Below are positions 16,498 to 25,480 of a DNA stretch of 64,000 nt, one piece after another (position 1 is the stretch's first letter; each line of letters begins with the position of its first letter). The DNA lies in the NCBI GenBank assembly GCA_018303845.1, contig JAGVXH010000003.1:186001-250000 (forward strand), read 5' to 3'. The notes beneath the pieces are model-generated. The model was not told the DNA's origin. It was given only the letters and a program-made list of their open reading frames with translations, and ran no database searches. This stretch comes from Candidatus Pacearchaeota archaeon. GTDB lineage: Archaea; Nanobdellota; Nanobdellia; Pacearchaeales; GW2011-AR1. The position numbers were made by a program, and so were the translations under genes.

Positions 16498-17523
16498 CTA
16501 ATTAGAAACCCGAATCTTCCCTTCCTGCCAATCCCGCAAAATCACTCGAGCAGTCCTGTCCTCATCCACGGTCCCACCCTTCCCCAAAAATCCCTTCTTC
16601 CTCCCAAGCCTTTCAATCAAAGCCTCAACATTAGCCCCATTCTCCTCAATAAACTTCACCCCATAAAATTCCTCAATAGCAACCGCATTCCTCATCGCCT
16701 CTTCCTCCTTCCTCCTTTGCCCGTCGTCCTTGTCACTTATTCCTTCTTCCTTGTCCCTTACATCCAAATTTCCTTGAACAAGAAAGCAAACCGCTCTCTC
16801 AGGATCCCTAACATCACTATAACTCCGTGCCCCAACCTTAACATCCTCAGCAAAACCCTTTATCTCACTGGTATACCGATCTTCAGGAATAACCCCTGGC
16901 GTGTCTAAAATCAAAATATCATCACTCAACTTAATCTTCTGTATTCCCTTGGTAAACCCAGCCTTAGAAGCCGTAGGCGCAGAACCACGACGCGTAATAA
17001 AATTAATAACAGAACTTTTTCCAGCATTCGGAAAACCAATGACTCCAACATGAACCCGTTCCCAATTATCTTCATCCGCAGTTCCACTCACTCTTCCACT
17101 CGGCCCCAATATCTTCTCCTTCAAAGTCCCACCCCGATCAGCAATCATCGCCTTCCTCTCTGTAATAATCCGCTTAGCCTCCATCTTAACCCTAGCCTTC
17201 AAATCCCGAAGACCAATCCCCTTCGTCGCCGAAATAAAAACATACGGCCTCATCCAAGACGGAATCTGCGCCTCAAGTTCCTTAACGTCAACCAAATCAC
17301 ATTTATTAAAAACAAAAATCAACTTCTTCCCCGATCTATCAATCCTTTCCTCAATCCCCAAATTCCGCGTCTCCTCAATATATCTCGCATCCAAAATTTC
17401 CAAAACAATATCCGAAATATTAATAACTTTCTTCATAATGTCCGGATACTTCTGCCTCTGCTTCTTAATATTAACAATCTTCCCAGTATGCCGACATCCA
17501 AACGAAAACCTAACTCTTACCAT
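16498..17523 (-). CDS. Circularly permuted GTPase, YlqF-like, with repeat insertion
   Basis: 341 aa. G4 (NKCD) near residue 75, G1 (GFPNAGKSS) near 163, G3 (DTPG) near 210: the permuted order of YlqF/YawG GTPases of ribosome assembly. Between the G domain and the C-terminal helices (about residues 254-275) is a charged insert (DKEEGISDKDDGQRRKEEE) absent from the paralogue at 4301-5056 and encoded by 7-base-type repeats. A TATA-like run near 17545 supports the start. Confidence 0.9.
   Translation of the reverse strand: MVRVRFSFGCRHTGKIVNIKKQRQKYPDIMKKVINISDIVLEILDARYIEETRNLGIEERIDRSGKKLIFVFNKCDLVDVKELEAQIPSWMRPYVFISATKGIGLRDLKARVKMEAKRIITERKAMIADRGGTLKEKILGPSGRVSGTADEDNWERVHVGVIGFPNAGKSSVINFITRRGSAPTASKAGFTKGIQKIKLSDDILILDTPGVIPEDRYTSEIKGFAEDVKVGARSYSDVRDPERAVCFLVQGNLDVRDKEEGISDKDDGQRRKEEEAMRNAVAIEEFYGVKFIEENGANVEALIERLGRKKGFLGKGGTVDEDRTARVILRDWQEGKIRVSN
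16701..16763 (-). repeat. In-frame 7-base-type repeat inside GTPase gene
   Basis: In the sense strand this reads as variants of GACAAGGA and GAAGAAGG, encoding DKEEGISDKDDG. It resembles the 21-base repeat in the coiled-coil gene at 3763-3852. Confidence 0.7.
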
Positions 17524-17628
17524 TTAAAAAAAAGTCCAATCGACTATAAAAAACTACTTACAGGATCAAATCCGTAAAATTCCAAAACATATAACAAACT
17601 ATAAAAACAAAATCCACTTCAACAAATA

Positions 17629-17889
17629 ATGAAACCAAATCCCAACTCTCTAGATCCAATATCTCTAGCCACCTCCACCACAATCCTAGTAGCAACTCTA
17701 ACCCTCTTCGCAACAATCCTAGCCGCAATCACAAACATAAAAACTATAACCCCACTTCTCCAAATCCTTTACTCATCCATGGGCTACAACATTTCAATAA
17801 TCGGCTCTCTCCTCGGCGCATTTTACGTCGCAATCGACACCTTTATCCTAGCCTACCTCTTCGCTTGGCTCTACAACAAACTCCTATAA
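17629..17889 (+). CDS. Small membrane protein, holin-like annotation family
   Basis: 86 aa with two hydrophobic segments (about residues 14-36 and 53-80). The second ends in the pattern G..LGAFY..ID.F....FAWLYN, which I associate with a small archaeal family often labelled bacteriophage holin. It is probably a membrane protein of unknown role rather than a true holin. Confidence 0.6.
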   Translation: MKPNPNSLDPISLATSTTILVATLTLFATILAAITNIKTITPLLQILYSSMGYNISIIGSLLGAFYVAIDTFILAYLFAWLYNKLL

Positions 17890-17927
17890 AAATTCTTAAA
17901 CCTAGAAAATACATTTTCCTTAGGCAT

Positions 17928-18464
17928 CTAAACATTAATCTTAATAGGATTCCCAAAAACATTCTCAAAAAATTCATCAACCCTTTTATCATATTCATCC
18001 CAATTATAAATATCTTTCCTGAGGGTACTCAAATTAAGATACCCATCTGGATACAAATCCCCTCCACCTGCCCAATCCGTCTTATACTTCCATTTCCCAT
18101 GTTTTACGACAAATATATGATTCCTAGGACGAACATTTCTCTTCCTCCACAATTGATCAGAAGTAGGATCTGCAACAATCAACCCCTTTTCTCCATTCAA
18201 CAAAAAAGGAAATGCCGTATAATAATGATCATAATAACCATTCCCTAAAACACTAGCATTCGGATAACCAATCATCATTCCAGCCACCATCAAATTTTGA
18301 GAAGAAGGGCAACATTCAGAATGCGGAAAATTATAATTATCCCTCTTCCCTAAAATATAATGATGATACATCAAATCATAAATAACATTAATATGCTCAA
18401 ACAACTCATTTTCATTCTTCAAATACATCGCTGAAAAACCAGAAACATTCTCATATTTTTTCAA
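17928..18464 (-). CDS. Possible transglutaminase/papain-fold protein
   Basis: 178 aa. Cys in HSECCPSSQN (about residue 51), His in GYYDHYYTAF (about 80) and Asp in VADPTSDQ (about 99) occur in the order and spacing of a transglutaminase-like Cys-His-Asp triad, with VADPT matching the usual hydrophobic-DPT ending. This is inference from motif order only. Its ATG overlaps the upstream gene stop (ATGA). Confidence 0.45.
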   Translation of the reverse strand: MKKYENVSGFSAMYLKNENELFEHINVIYDLMYHHYILGKRDNYNFPHSECCPSSQNLMVAGMMIGYPNASVLGNGYYDHYYTAFPFLLNGEKGLIVADPTSDQLWRKRNVRPRNHIFVVKHGKWKYKTDWAGGGDLYPDGYLNLSTLRKDIYNWDEYDKRVDEFFENVFGNPIKINV

Positions 18465-18664
18465 AATTTTTCCACCCTAGATATATTATTTTCTTTCCCA
18501 TATCCAATTACCCCATTATTCGAAGCATCTATATTCCCAGGAATCCTCTCTTTATTTTCAATTCTTCCTAATTCAAAACCATTCTTTCTATCAATCTTTT
18601 CCTCATAGGCCCGCGTCCAAATAGAAAATGGCCTTATCTCATCCTGTACTTTATTCTCAATCAT
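18461..18664 (-). CDS. Hypothetical protein, 67 aa
   Basis: Small polar protein of unknown family, starting MIENKVQDEIRPFSIW. It overlaps the next gene by four bases, which indicates an operon and supports both starts. Confidence 0.5.
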   Translation of the reverse strand: MIENKVQDEIRPFSIWTRAYEEKIDRKNGFELGRIENKERIPGNIDASNNGVIGYGKENNISRVEKF

Positions 18665-18990
18665 AAAATTATTTTCTAGCTATCTTTTTAAATTTTCCCA
18701 ACTACAATTACTATATAATGACACAAAATAATAAATCCCATCAAGTCAAATTCGTGAAATCCCTATTCCATCACCAACAACTCTGCATAAACAAAATCCG
18801 TGTAATCCGTGAAAATCCGTGGCTAAATTTTTCCCTCCATAAACCAACAAAAACCTTCCAACTCCAAAAACAGAATCTGCGAGAATCTGCAGCCAAATAA
18901 TTCTTCATTCCTCGAACCATCCTCTAACAGCTAACAGCTATTCCAAACCCCCAAACCACCAAACCCCCGACTTCAGACCCAGCCGAAGTC
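18665..18990. repeat. Gap with AATCCGTG-family and 7-base repeats
   Basis: The copy at 18791-18832 has three units of AATCCGTG ending GGCTAAATTTTT, followed by about 45 bases of A/C-rich spacer and two AATCTGCG units (18870-18897). GCTAACA units are at 18923-18940, and CCAAACC-type units at 18943-18968. The repeats end just 3' of the MutS-family gene. No gene seen. Confidence 0.85.
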
Positions 18991-20778
18991 CTAACTCTTC
19001 ATCTTCTCAAATAAAAATTCAAAATAATCTCCCTTGTGCGCACGTGCCATCCGTTCCACTATCAGCTCCGGCGTAGAACTCGCAAGCCTCCCCAAAACAG
19101 GATTATGATTCACAATCAAATTAAAATTCTCATCAAGACCAGTCGCCTCAATCCCATCAACTCTAGCACCCTTAGGCAAAGCCTTAGCAATTTCCGCACC
19201 CAAATGCGTCGCCAAAATAACATATGCTCCCCTCTTAACAAAATATTCAGCAGTCGCCCCAATAATCCGACCAGCAACACCAGGTTCCGTCACAGCCTCA
19301 ATCTCATCCGCCAAGATAAGAACCTTCCTGTTTCCTACCCCCCGTCTCCTATCTCCCGAATCAAAAATGCCACTCATCTGCGAAAGCAAAGTCTCAAACG
19401 CACCCTTAGAAGTCGACCCCTTAGTCTTAGCAAAATAATAAACCTCATCAAAAACAGGACACTTAAAATTTCCAACAACAGACAAACCCATCCTCATCAA
19501 ACTAATATTTTGCAAAATATGTTCTAAAAGCGTCGTCTTCCCACCCGAATTCGCCCCAGTCAAAATCGAACACTTCACATCATTATTCAAAATAAAACTA
19601 ATAGGCTGAGCATTCTTCAAAAATAAATTCACACCATCCTCCATCAACAACTCCTCAGCAACCCTCGGGAAACTCATTTCTCTCATCCCCAATTCCTTAT
19701 CTTTTACTTCCAAATGTTTAAGGTATTCCGCAACCCCACAACTAAAATCCTCAACCAAAATCTCCGCCTCAAGTCTTCGCAAAATCTCAGGCAAACCTTT
19801 GAGCATAGAAGCATTCCTCTTAATCTTTTCCGCAACATCACTAAATTCATTAGTACTCGCAATCCGAATCTGCGCCTCAAGTTCCTTATAATCAATACTA
19901 ACTGGTATACCCAAATTAAAAACATGTTCAGGTAAACCACTCCTCTCAATCGCACTCTTCACAACTTCCAAAATACCCTCAGGCATCTTCCCCTCACCCA
20001 GCATTTTCATCATCGCCGCTCCGCTAATCATCATCCCCTTAATACTCTCGCCAACCTCTTCATTAATCTCTTCCAAAACGGCCTCGACTTCGCCCTCACT
20101 AATAACCCTTCCCTCTTTATTTTCTAAAAGTGCAAAAGGATCAATCAACTCATCCAAACAATCTCGAAGCCCCTTAGAAACATCAACCCCATTCAAAATC
20201 GCAAAATTCTCTCGCCACCCAGACAACTCCTCCAGAAACCTCTCAAGATAAACATCTTCAATACTATTCAAAAAAACACTCTGTGGCAACCTCTCAAGAA
20301 CCGAACTGAACTCATCACAATCCACAACTTGCACAATATCATATCTCTCCAAATCACTCACATCATTTTGATTCGAAAGCAAAATAACCCCACACCCAAG
20401 CCCATTCAGCCGAACAAAGCTCTCCTCACTTTCCGTCACAACCACAACATCATATTTGGGCTTCCAACTAACCCTCGGCTTAGATAACTTTTTCAAAAAA
20501 TCTACCTCTACTCCTTGCCCATTACCTCTTATTCCTCGAAAAAACTCCTGCCTTTTCTCTATCTCCCCCAAACCACTTGCAACCCCAAAACAATTCCAAA
20601 GATGAAAACTATTCGCGAAAACAAAATCAGAAGACAACTTCGCCAAAACCTTCAAATGAACCGCCCGTGCATCCTTCGTCTGATAAATACCTTCCCCTAT
20701 CTTCTTAACCAAAGACCTACCAGAACTAAACGGGCTCAACCCATTCTCCAAAACGAACTCGACAAGCTCCCTTCTCAT
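18991..20778 (-). CDS. MutS-family ATPase (MutS2-like, archaeal)
   Basis: 595 aa from ATG 20778; a TATA-like box (about 20798-20806) favours this start over one 45 bases upstream. The C-terminal ATPase has Walker A GANSGGKTT, the family loop ...AKTKGSTSKGAFE, Walker B LILADEIEA and the ATHLG segment. The N-terminal half holds helical lever/clamp-like parts but no mismatch-binding domain I can recognise. Such proteins act in recombination or DNA structure control rather than classical mismatch repair. Two short inserts, RGIRGNGQG and DRRRGVGNRK, are encoded by 7-base-type repeats (20505-20538, 19331-19359). Confidence 0.85.
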   Translation of the reverse strand: MRRELVEFVLENGLSPFSSGRSLVKKIGEGIYQTKDARAVHLKVLAKLSSDFVFANSFHLWNCFGVASGLGEIEKRQEFFRGIRGNGQGVEVDFLKKLSKPRVSWKPKYDVVVVTESEESFVRLNGLGCGVILLSNQNDVSDLERYDIVQVVDCDEFSSVLERLPQSVFLNSIEDVYLERFLEELSGWRENFAILNGVDVSKGLRDCLDELIDPFALLENKEGRVISEGEVEAVLEEINEEVGESIKGMMISGAAMMKMLGEGKMPEGILEVVKSAIERSGLPEHVFNLGIPVSIDYKELEAQIRIASTNEFSDVAEKIKRNASMLKGLPEILRRLEAEILVEDFSCGVAEYLKHLEVKDKELGMREMSFPRVAEELLMEDGVNLFLKNAQPISFILNNDVKCSILTGANSGGKTTLLEHILQNISLMRMGLSVVGNFKCPVFDEVYYFAKTKGSTSKGAFETLLSQMSGIFDSGDRRRGVGNRKVLILADEIEAVTEPGVAGRIIGATAEYFVKRGAYVILATHLGAEIAKALPKGARVDGIEATGLDENFNLIVNHNPVLGRLASSTPELIVERMARAHKGDYFEFLFEKMKS

Positions 20779-20839
20779 TTCCCAAAACCGCCAAATTTCT
20801 TTATAAGAATTATTGCACTCCAATCACAAAACTTAAAAA

Positions 20840-20975
20840 TAATGTAATCACTCTAAAATTACACAATAACGACTTTCACAAAACAAACAACAAACAACAA
20901 TCAAAAACTGACTCTCCAGAAATACGTGAAAAACCTAATGACATTTCTAGACGAGTCTAAAAAACAAAGGAGAAA
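20840..20975 (+). other. Island 2 leader region
   Basis: Hairpin TGTAAT/ATTACA at about 20841-20862, resembling the GTGTTAC hairpin of island 1; then the shared leader motif at 20911-20938 and TAGAC/GTCTA just before the SD AAAGGAG. Confidence 0.55.
20911..20938 (+). repeat. Island leader motif, copy 2
   Basis: ACTCTCCAGAAATACGTG, then AAAAACCTAATG. The first eleven bases, ACTCTCCAGAA, match 46397-46407 of island 4 exactly. Confidence 0.6.
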
Positions 20976-21191
20976 ATGATGGGAAACTCGATTTATAACG
21001 CATTGGCACTTTTGATCGTAACCACAATCGCTTTCATCATCGCAAGCGGAGGAGAAAAAGCAAAAGAACAACTCGCAGTCGAAAAATACCTCGACCAAAG
21101 CACAACAGAGACAACAGAGGAATCTACATTTCTAACGCAAGAAGAGTTCGCCGCAATAGCAAAAGCAATCAGGAAATGCGGCTGCACCTGA
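20976..21191 (+). CDS. Small signal-anchored protein with Cys-rich end (island 2)
   Basis: 71 aa. A hydrophobic N-terminal segment (ALALLIVTTIAFIIA, residues about 9-23) precedes a polar Thr/Glu-rich domain ending in KCGCT. The SD AAAGGAG lies about 6 bases upstream. A GCAGGA hairpin follows at 21207-21223. Unknown family; export is likely. Confidence 0.7.
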   Translation: MMGNSIYNALALLIVTTIAFIIASGGEKAKEQLAVEKYLDQSTTETTEESTFLTQEEFAAIAKAIRKCGCT

Positions 21192-21245
21192 GAGGACGCG
21201 TCAATATCCTGCAGGTCGCAGGAACTAGAGAGAGCAACAAGAGCA

Positions 21246-21428
21246 ATGAGAAGAGAGAAAAAATGGACGACGGAAGAATATGAAATGATTCAGACCTTTT
21301 TCATATTCTACGTAATAATTGATAATTTCATAGTAGAAGAAGAAGAAACGCAGGAATCATACGAACTCCTGCTTAAAACCATGGAAGAAATGAAAAACAT
21401 AATAAACGAAAGCACTCCCAAAGTCTAA
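21246..21428 (+). CDS. Small acidic helical protein, 60 aa (island 2)
   Basis: Contains a hydrophobic stretch (MIQTFFIFYVIIDNFIV) followed by an acidic helix (EEEETQESYELLLKTMEEM). The SD is weak (GAGAGCAAC). It is followed by the perfect hairpin at 21439-21476. Unknown function. Confidence 0.6.
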   Translation: MRREKKWTTEEYEMIQTFFIFYVIIDNFIVEEEETQESYELLLKTMEEMKNIINESTPKV

Positions 21429-21438
21429 TCTATCCACT

Positions 21439-21476
21439 CAAAGAACCGCCACGTCCACAACGCGCGCGGTTCTTTG
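21439..21476 (+). terminator. Intercistronic hairpin, island 2
   Basis: CAAAGAACCGC (21439-21449) pairs with GCGGTTCTTTG (21466-21476): an 11-base perfect stem with a 16-base GC-rich loop. There is no T run after it. Confidence 0.8.
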
Positions 21477-21586
21477 CCTAACAAAAACTAAAAAAAATTA
21501 ACCCAAAAAAGACCCCAAAAGACGCGGAAAAACAGAAATACCAATATCCAAAATAAACACGTCTTTAGAAAACCGGAAGGAGACAA

Positions 21587-22108
21587 TTGAGAAAAGATAT
21601 CTCTATTTCAAAATGCATAATGACATGGCTATTCCTAAGCCTTACGTGTTATTATGCAACATTCACAATAATGGAAGGAAGCATCTTCAATCCATTATAT
21701 GAATGGATGAACAACAACTACATGGTAATCAAAGACACCAAAGGATTCTCGGAATTACTTTGGGAAAAAATAACAATCCTCTTTTCCTGTTTCCATTGCC
21801 TAGGAACATGGACAGGACTTTTCATAAGTACGGTATTTACAATCATCTTCGGGGAACAGATAAAAGAAATTTTTCTTAAATTCCCGAATAAACCCAAAAC
21901 CCTAATTTTCAAAGTCTGTCTGACAATAGGACTAGCATTCTGCATAAGTGCAGGATCCCTAGGTCTATATTCGATTTTCAATTATCCAAAACACAAGCTG
22001 GAATTGATAAAAAGATATCAGATAAGACTTCTGGAACAAGAAGCATCATTTCTAGAAGAAATAGAAAAGAACTGCAACTGTAAAAAATTAGAAAGGATAC
22101 GCCCATGA
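21587..22108 (+). CDS. DUF1360-like membrane protein (island 2), TTG start
   Basis: 173 aa. The start is TTG at 21587, set by SD GGAAGGAG (21574-21581). Hydrophobic segments lie at about residues 8-25, 60-85 and 105-125. The motif CFHCLGTWTGLF is typical of DUF1360-type phage or bacterial membrane proteins (C-x-x-C-x-x-x-W-x-G). The C-terminal tail has CNCKK. The gene overlaps the next by ATGA. Confidence 0.7.
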   Translation: MRKDISISKCIMTWLFLSLTCYYATFTIMEGSIFNPLYEWMNNNYMVIKDTKGFSELLWEKITILFSCFHCLGTWTGLFISTVFTIIFGEQIKEIFLKFPNKPKTLIFKVCLTIGLAFCISAGSLGLYSIFNYPKHKLELIKRYQIRLLEQEASFLEEIEKNCNCKKLERIRP

Positions 22109-22512
22109 AAAAAACTGCCCCCATAACCACTATACTATCCATTTGCGTAATATTTATCGCAGCATTACTTCTCTGTGAAAGTAAAGCCTCAGCAGACCAG
22201 GCAGAGAAACCCGCCAAAACAATCATCTACCCGATGACAAAAGAACAAGTTCTAGACATTCTCGAAAAGATCGTAAAAAAATGCGGGGATGATTGCTCCT
22301 GCGGAACAGAAGCATCAGCATGCAGAGAGAAAGCTTTAGATGAAGAGATCAAAAAAATTGCGGAAAAAAGGAATTGGGAATATCAACTATACTCAAAAGT
22401 TCAAAGATGGTTCTACCTAAACTCCGATGACCCATTCTTGATAAAGGCCAATAACAGACATAAAAGCATCGACAAGAGATATCAGCAATTCATAAATGCC
22501 GTGAATAGATAA
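22105..22512 (+). CDS. Exported Cys-containing protein, 135 aa (island 2)
   Basis: A Sec-type signal peptide (ITTILSICVIFIAALLLCESKASA) is followed by a soluble domain with KKCGDDCSCGTEASAC, likely disulfide-bonded or metal-binding. Its ATG overlaps the stop of the DUF1360-like gene, so the pair is coupled. It is the last gene before the terminator at 22527. Family unknown. Confidence 0.75.
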   Translation: MKKTAPITTILSICVIFIAALLLCESKASADQAEKPAKTIIYPMTKEQVLDILEKIVKKCGDDCSCGTEASACREKALDEEIKKIAEKRNWEYQLYSKVQRWFYLNSDDPFLIKANNRHKSIDKRYQQFINAVNR

Positions 22513-22526
22513 ACTTTGACTGATCG

Positions 22527-22582
22527 GGTAGACGATTGCCTCTTGAAATCCCCAAAAGGCAATCGTCTACCAAATTTTTTTT
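22527..22582 (+). terminator. Rho-independent-type terminator of island 2
   Basis: A perfect 15-base stem pairs GGTAGACGATTGCCT (22527-22541) with its complement (22557-22571), and eight T residues follow at 22575-22582. This is a textbook bacterial intrinsic terminator. Confidence 0.92.
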
Positions 22583-22599
22583 GTAACTTAAGATATTCC

Positions 22600-22903
22600 A
22601 AAATCAGTTTAACCTAAAAAATTTCCCAAACCAACATATTCCAAACCAAACATTATAAAAAAATCCGTGTAATCTGTGTAATCCACGGCTAAATTTTTTT
22701 CTCATCATAAACCAAAAACCTTACAACCCTCAAAACGAAAATCCGTGTAATCTGTGTAATCTGCGGCTAAAATTTTCCCCATCATAAAACCAAATCCACA
22801 CAATCCCAAAAACATCTCAAACAAAAAATCTGCGGCTAAATTATCTCTCACTTCCAACAATCACTCCCTAATCTCTAATTTCTAATTTCTAATCTCTAAT
22901 TTC
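22600..22903 (+). repeat. Gap with AATCCGTG-family copies and TAATYTC array
   Basis: The 10-mer ACATATTCCA is at 22634-22643. AATCCGTGT units ending CGGCTAAAT lie at 22670-22695, 22740-22772 and 22824-22842. The first two copies are separated by spacer related to the CATCATAAACCAAA spacer at 47185. A TAATYTC array (22868-22903) ends just 3' of the helicase gene. No gene seen. Confidence 0.85.
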
Positions 22904-22911
22904 ATTACAAT

Positions 22912-24282
22912 CTACCCTCTCCGACTTCGAACATTCCTTCCCCCACCCCGAAATCCATCCCTAGAAGCAGTTGCCGGCCCTCTCGTTCTTCCGTCCGCAC
23001 TTCCTCTATCTCGTCGAACACTCCTCTGCCCACCACTACTAGCAGCAGCTCGTCCTCGACTTCCAACATTAGGATTCCTATCATTCCTTGGCCCTCTCCC
23101 CTCTCTTATTCCCCGCCCACCATCCCGTGCCCCCCGCATAGGCCTTCGCTCCATCATCTCAATTTGCACCCGATCAAACCGCGGAGCATCCTCTCTCTTC
23201 ACAACCAAACCCTCATTCTTCCTTAAAACATTTGAAAAATTATCATAATCCCGACTAGCAACAATATTAACAGCCAACCCAGACTCCCCAGCCCGCGCAG
23301 TCCGTCCAACCCGATGAATATAATCCCGCGCATCCTTTGGCAAATCATAATTATAAACATGAGAAACTCCTGATATATCAAGCCCACGCGCCGCGACATC
23401 AGTACAAACAATCACAGAAATTCTCCCATCACTAAAATCCTTCAAAACACGAATCCTCTTAACCTGCTCCATCCCACCATGAATAACCCGAGCATTAACC
23501 CCATTCAACCTCAAATTCTTCTCGACAAAATCCGCATTACTCCGAGTATTACAAAAAACCATAGACAAATCAGATTGTGCAACTTTAAGCAAATGCACCA
23601 AAAGCGAAAACTTTTCCCCATCACGAACATCATAATAAATTTGCCGAAGCTTACTCGTATCAACATAATGCTCAACCGCAACCTCAACAGGCGACCTCAT
23701 ATACTTCTCACTAAAACTCGCAAGCTCCCTAGAAATCGTAGCCGAAAAAAGCAAAGTCTGCCGATTCTTCGGACACCTATCAACAATTCTAGCAACATCA
23801 TCCTTAAATCCCATATCCCACATCCTATCCGCCTCATCCAAAACCAAATAATCAACTTTAGACAAATCAACCGTCTTCTGTTTCAAATGGTCAAGCAATC
23901 TACCAGGCGTAGCAACAACAATATCCGCGTATACCAACTTCTTCTGCTGATGAACAATAGAGACACCACCGTATACCGAAACAACTTCCAATCCCTTGTA
24001 ATAAGCAAACTCACTCAAGGCCTCAGCAACTTGCTCAGCCAACTCTCGAGTCGGAGTCAAAACCAAACCCTGAACACCATTGCCCTTCGTAACATTCTTA
24101 ATCATACCAGCACCAAACGCCAAAGTCTTACCAGAACCAGTTGCAGAGCCAGCTATAACATCCTTCCCCTCTAAAACAAGAGGAATAGTTTTTTCTTGAA
24201 TTTCCGACGGCTTCGTAAACTTTTTGTTCGAAATAACTTTCAAAACATGTTCACAAAGACCTAAATCTTTGAATTTTTCCAT
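22912..24282 (-). CDS. DEAD-box RNA helicase with RGG-rich tail
   Basis: 456 aa. All helicase motifs are present: Q motif (FTKPSEIQEKTIP), I (SATGSGKT), Ia (PTRELAEQ), Ib (TPGRLLD), II (DEAD), III (SAT), V (ARGLDI) and VI (HRVGRTARAG). The C-terminal about 80 residues are Arg/Gly-rich, typical of RNA-binding tails in RhlE-like or CsdA-like helicases. Likely role is RNA unwinding in ribosome assembly or decay. Confidence 0.95.
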   Translation of the reverse strand: MEKFKDLGLCEHVLKVISNKKFTKPSEIQEKTIPLVLEGKDVIAGSATGSGKTLAFGAGMIKNVTKGNGVQGLVLTPTRELAEQVAEALSEFAYYKGLEVVSVYGGVSIVHQQKKLVYADIVVATPGRLLDHLKQKTVDLSKVDYLVLDEADRMWDMGFKDDVARIVDRCPKNRQTLLFSATISRELASFSEKYMRSPVEVAVEHYVDTSKLRQIYYDVRDGEKFSLLVHLLKVAQSDLSMVFCNTRSNADFVEKNLRLNGVNARVIHGGMEQVKRIRVLKDFSDGRISVIVCTDVAARGLDISGVSHVYNYDLPKDARDYIHRVGRTARAGESGLAVNIVASRDYDNFSNVLRKNEGLVVKREDAPRFDRVQIEMMERRPMRGARDGGRGIREGRGPRNDRNPNVGSRGRAAASSGGQRSVRRDRGSADGRTRGPATASRDGFRGGGRNVRSRRG

Positions 24283-24410
24283 TTTATATTTTATAAATTT
24301 CCAAGAATTAATCTTGAACCAAGCCCTTACGACTTGCGCCCAGGACTTTAACTTATTTACAATAAAAAATCAAAAGGTAACTATATAAGTCTTTGCCCTT
24401 CTAAAATCCC

Positions 24411-24518
24411 ATGACAAAAAAATGTCCAGCCTGCAATTCGACCCGTTATGAAAAAATAGGCAACGATTTCAAATGTGCAAAATGTGGGTTCATCAACAAA
24501 TCAAAAAAACTAAACTAA
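24411..24518 (+). CDS. Zinc-ribbon mini-protein, 35 aa
   Basis: Encodes a CPAC...CAKC zinc ribbon (C5, C8, C22, C25) with a basic tail. The TATA-like CTATATAAGT at 24381-24390 lies about 25 bases before the ATG, so the mRNA is leaderless. It resembles small zinc-ribbon proteins common in archaea. It is convergent with the gene at 24527. Confidence 0.65.
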   Translation: MTKKCPACNSTRYEKIGNDFKCAKCGFINKSKKLN

Positions 24519-24526
24519 AAACTAAA

Positions 24527-25408
24527 TCACATATCTTCAATCTTCTCTGCCTCTTGTCGCTCCTTCTCTTCTAACTCTTCAAGCTCCTTCTTCTCCTCAA
24601 AAAACTTCCTTTTTGCCTCTTCTATTTTAGCCCTCTTTTCCCTAGCCACCTTAACCCGCAAAAGTCGACTCTCAGCATCCTTAACTTTTTTCTCCATGTA
24701 AGCCAACTCCCTATCATCTTCACTCAAAATTTCCACCTTAGCCTTTTTCCCTCGCCCAACAATTACCAAAATAAAAACAACAAATATCAAAATAAAAATT
24801 CCCCCTCCAATAGAAAACCCCAAATCAACTGACCCATCCTCCTCAACAAAAATAGACTTCCCGGTCAAAATCATCCCTCCAAATTTCTTCTTCAACAAAC
24901 CGCTATTATTTTCAACATCCACAATAACCGCAATCTCTTCAGTAATATTAACAACCTCTACCTCCATTAATTTTTTTTCCTCTTCCAACCTTTTCACTTC
25001 TTCCAACCTTTTCACTTCTTCCAACCTTTTCTCATCCTCCAACCTTTTAGCCTCAAAAGCCTTCTTCATAGCCTCAACCCCTTCCCGTCTCTCAATCAAA
25101 ATCTCACTACCATTAACCGCAAAAGGCCCAGCTTCAAAACTGTCAATAACCTCCCCATCCTTAGTAACAATAAAATCCAAATAAACCTCAGCCAAAGAAC
25201 TCTCAATTTCAAATTTGATAATCCCCACATCAGCCAAATTCTCACTAGCATAAATCTTCTCCCCTAATTCTCCCTCAACAGAAGACTTCAGTCTCAAAAC
25301 AGCCCCGCTAAACGACCCAATATCATCGACCAAGACAACCTCAGCAGAACCAGCCACAACAACCCCAAAACAAAAACAAAATAACAAAACAAAAACCATC
25401 CATTTCAT
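24527..25408 (-). CDS. Exported/membrane protein with KRLEEV repeats (paralogue of 34687)
   Basis: 293 aa from ATG 25408. A signal peptide (residues about 1-20) leads into an extracytoplasmic domain (VLVDDIGSFSGAVLRLKS... to FAVNGSEILIERRE), a repeat KRLEEVKRLEEV encoded by 18-base units, a membrane segment (GGGIFILIFVVFILVIVG) and a charged cytoplasmic coiled coil. The whole architecture matches 34687-35511, with different repeats at the same place. Function unknown; a surface or envelope-tethering role is inferred. Confidence 0.8.
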   Translation of the reverse strand: MKWMVFVLLFCFCFGVVVAGSAEVVLVDDIGSFSGAVLRLKSSVEGELGEKIYASENLADVGIIKFEIESSLAEVYLDFIVTKDGEVIDSFEAGPFAVNGSEILIERREGVEAMKKAFEAKRLEDEKRLEEVKRLEEVKRLEEEKKLMEVEVVNITEEIAVIVDVENNSGLLKKKFGGMILTGKSIFVEEDGSVDLGFSIGGGIFILIFVVFILVIVGRGKKAKVEILSEDDRELAYMEKKVKDAESRLLRVKVAREKRAKIEEAKRKFFEEKKELEELEEKERQEAEKIEDM

Positions 25409-25480
25409 AAAGAAACAAACCAAAAATTCTTTAAAAAAAATCCCACGAACTCGTTCGCTGACTAAAAACAAAGCAAACTA

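Noticed and set aside
18718..18900. Plus-strand frame of 60 codons
   Set aside because: It consists largely of AATCCGTG-family repeat sequence and spacer, with no coding composition.
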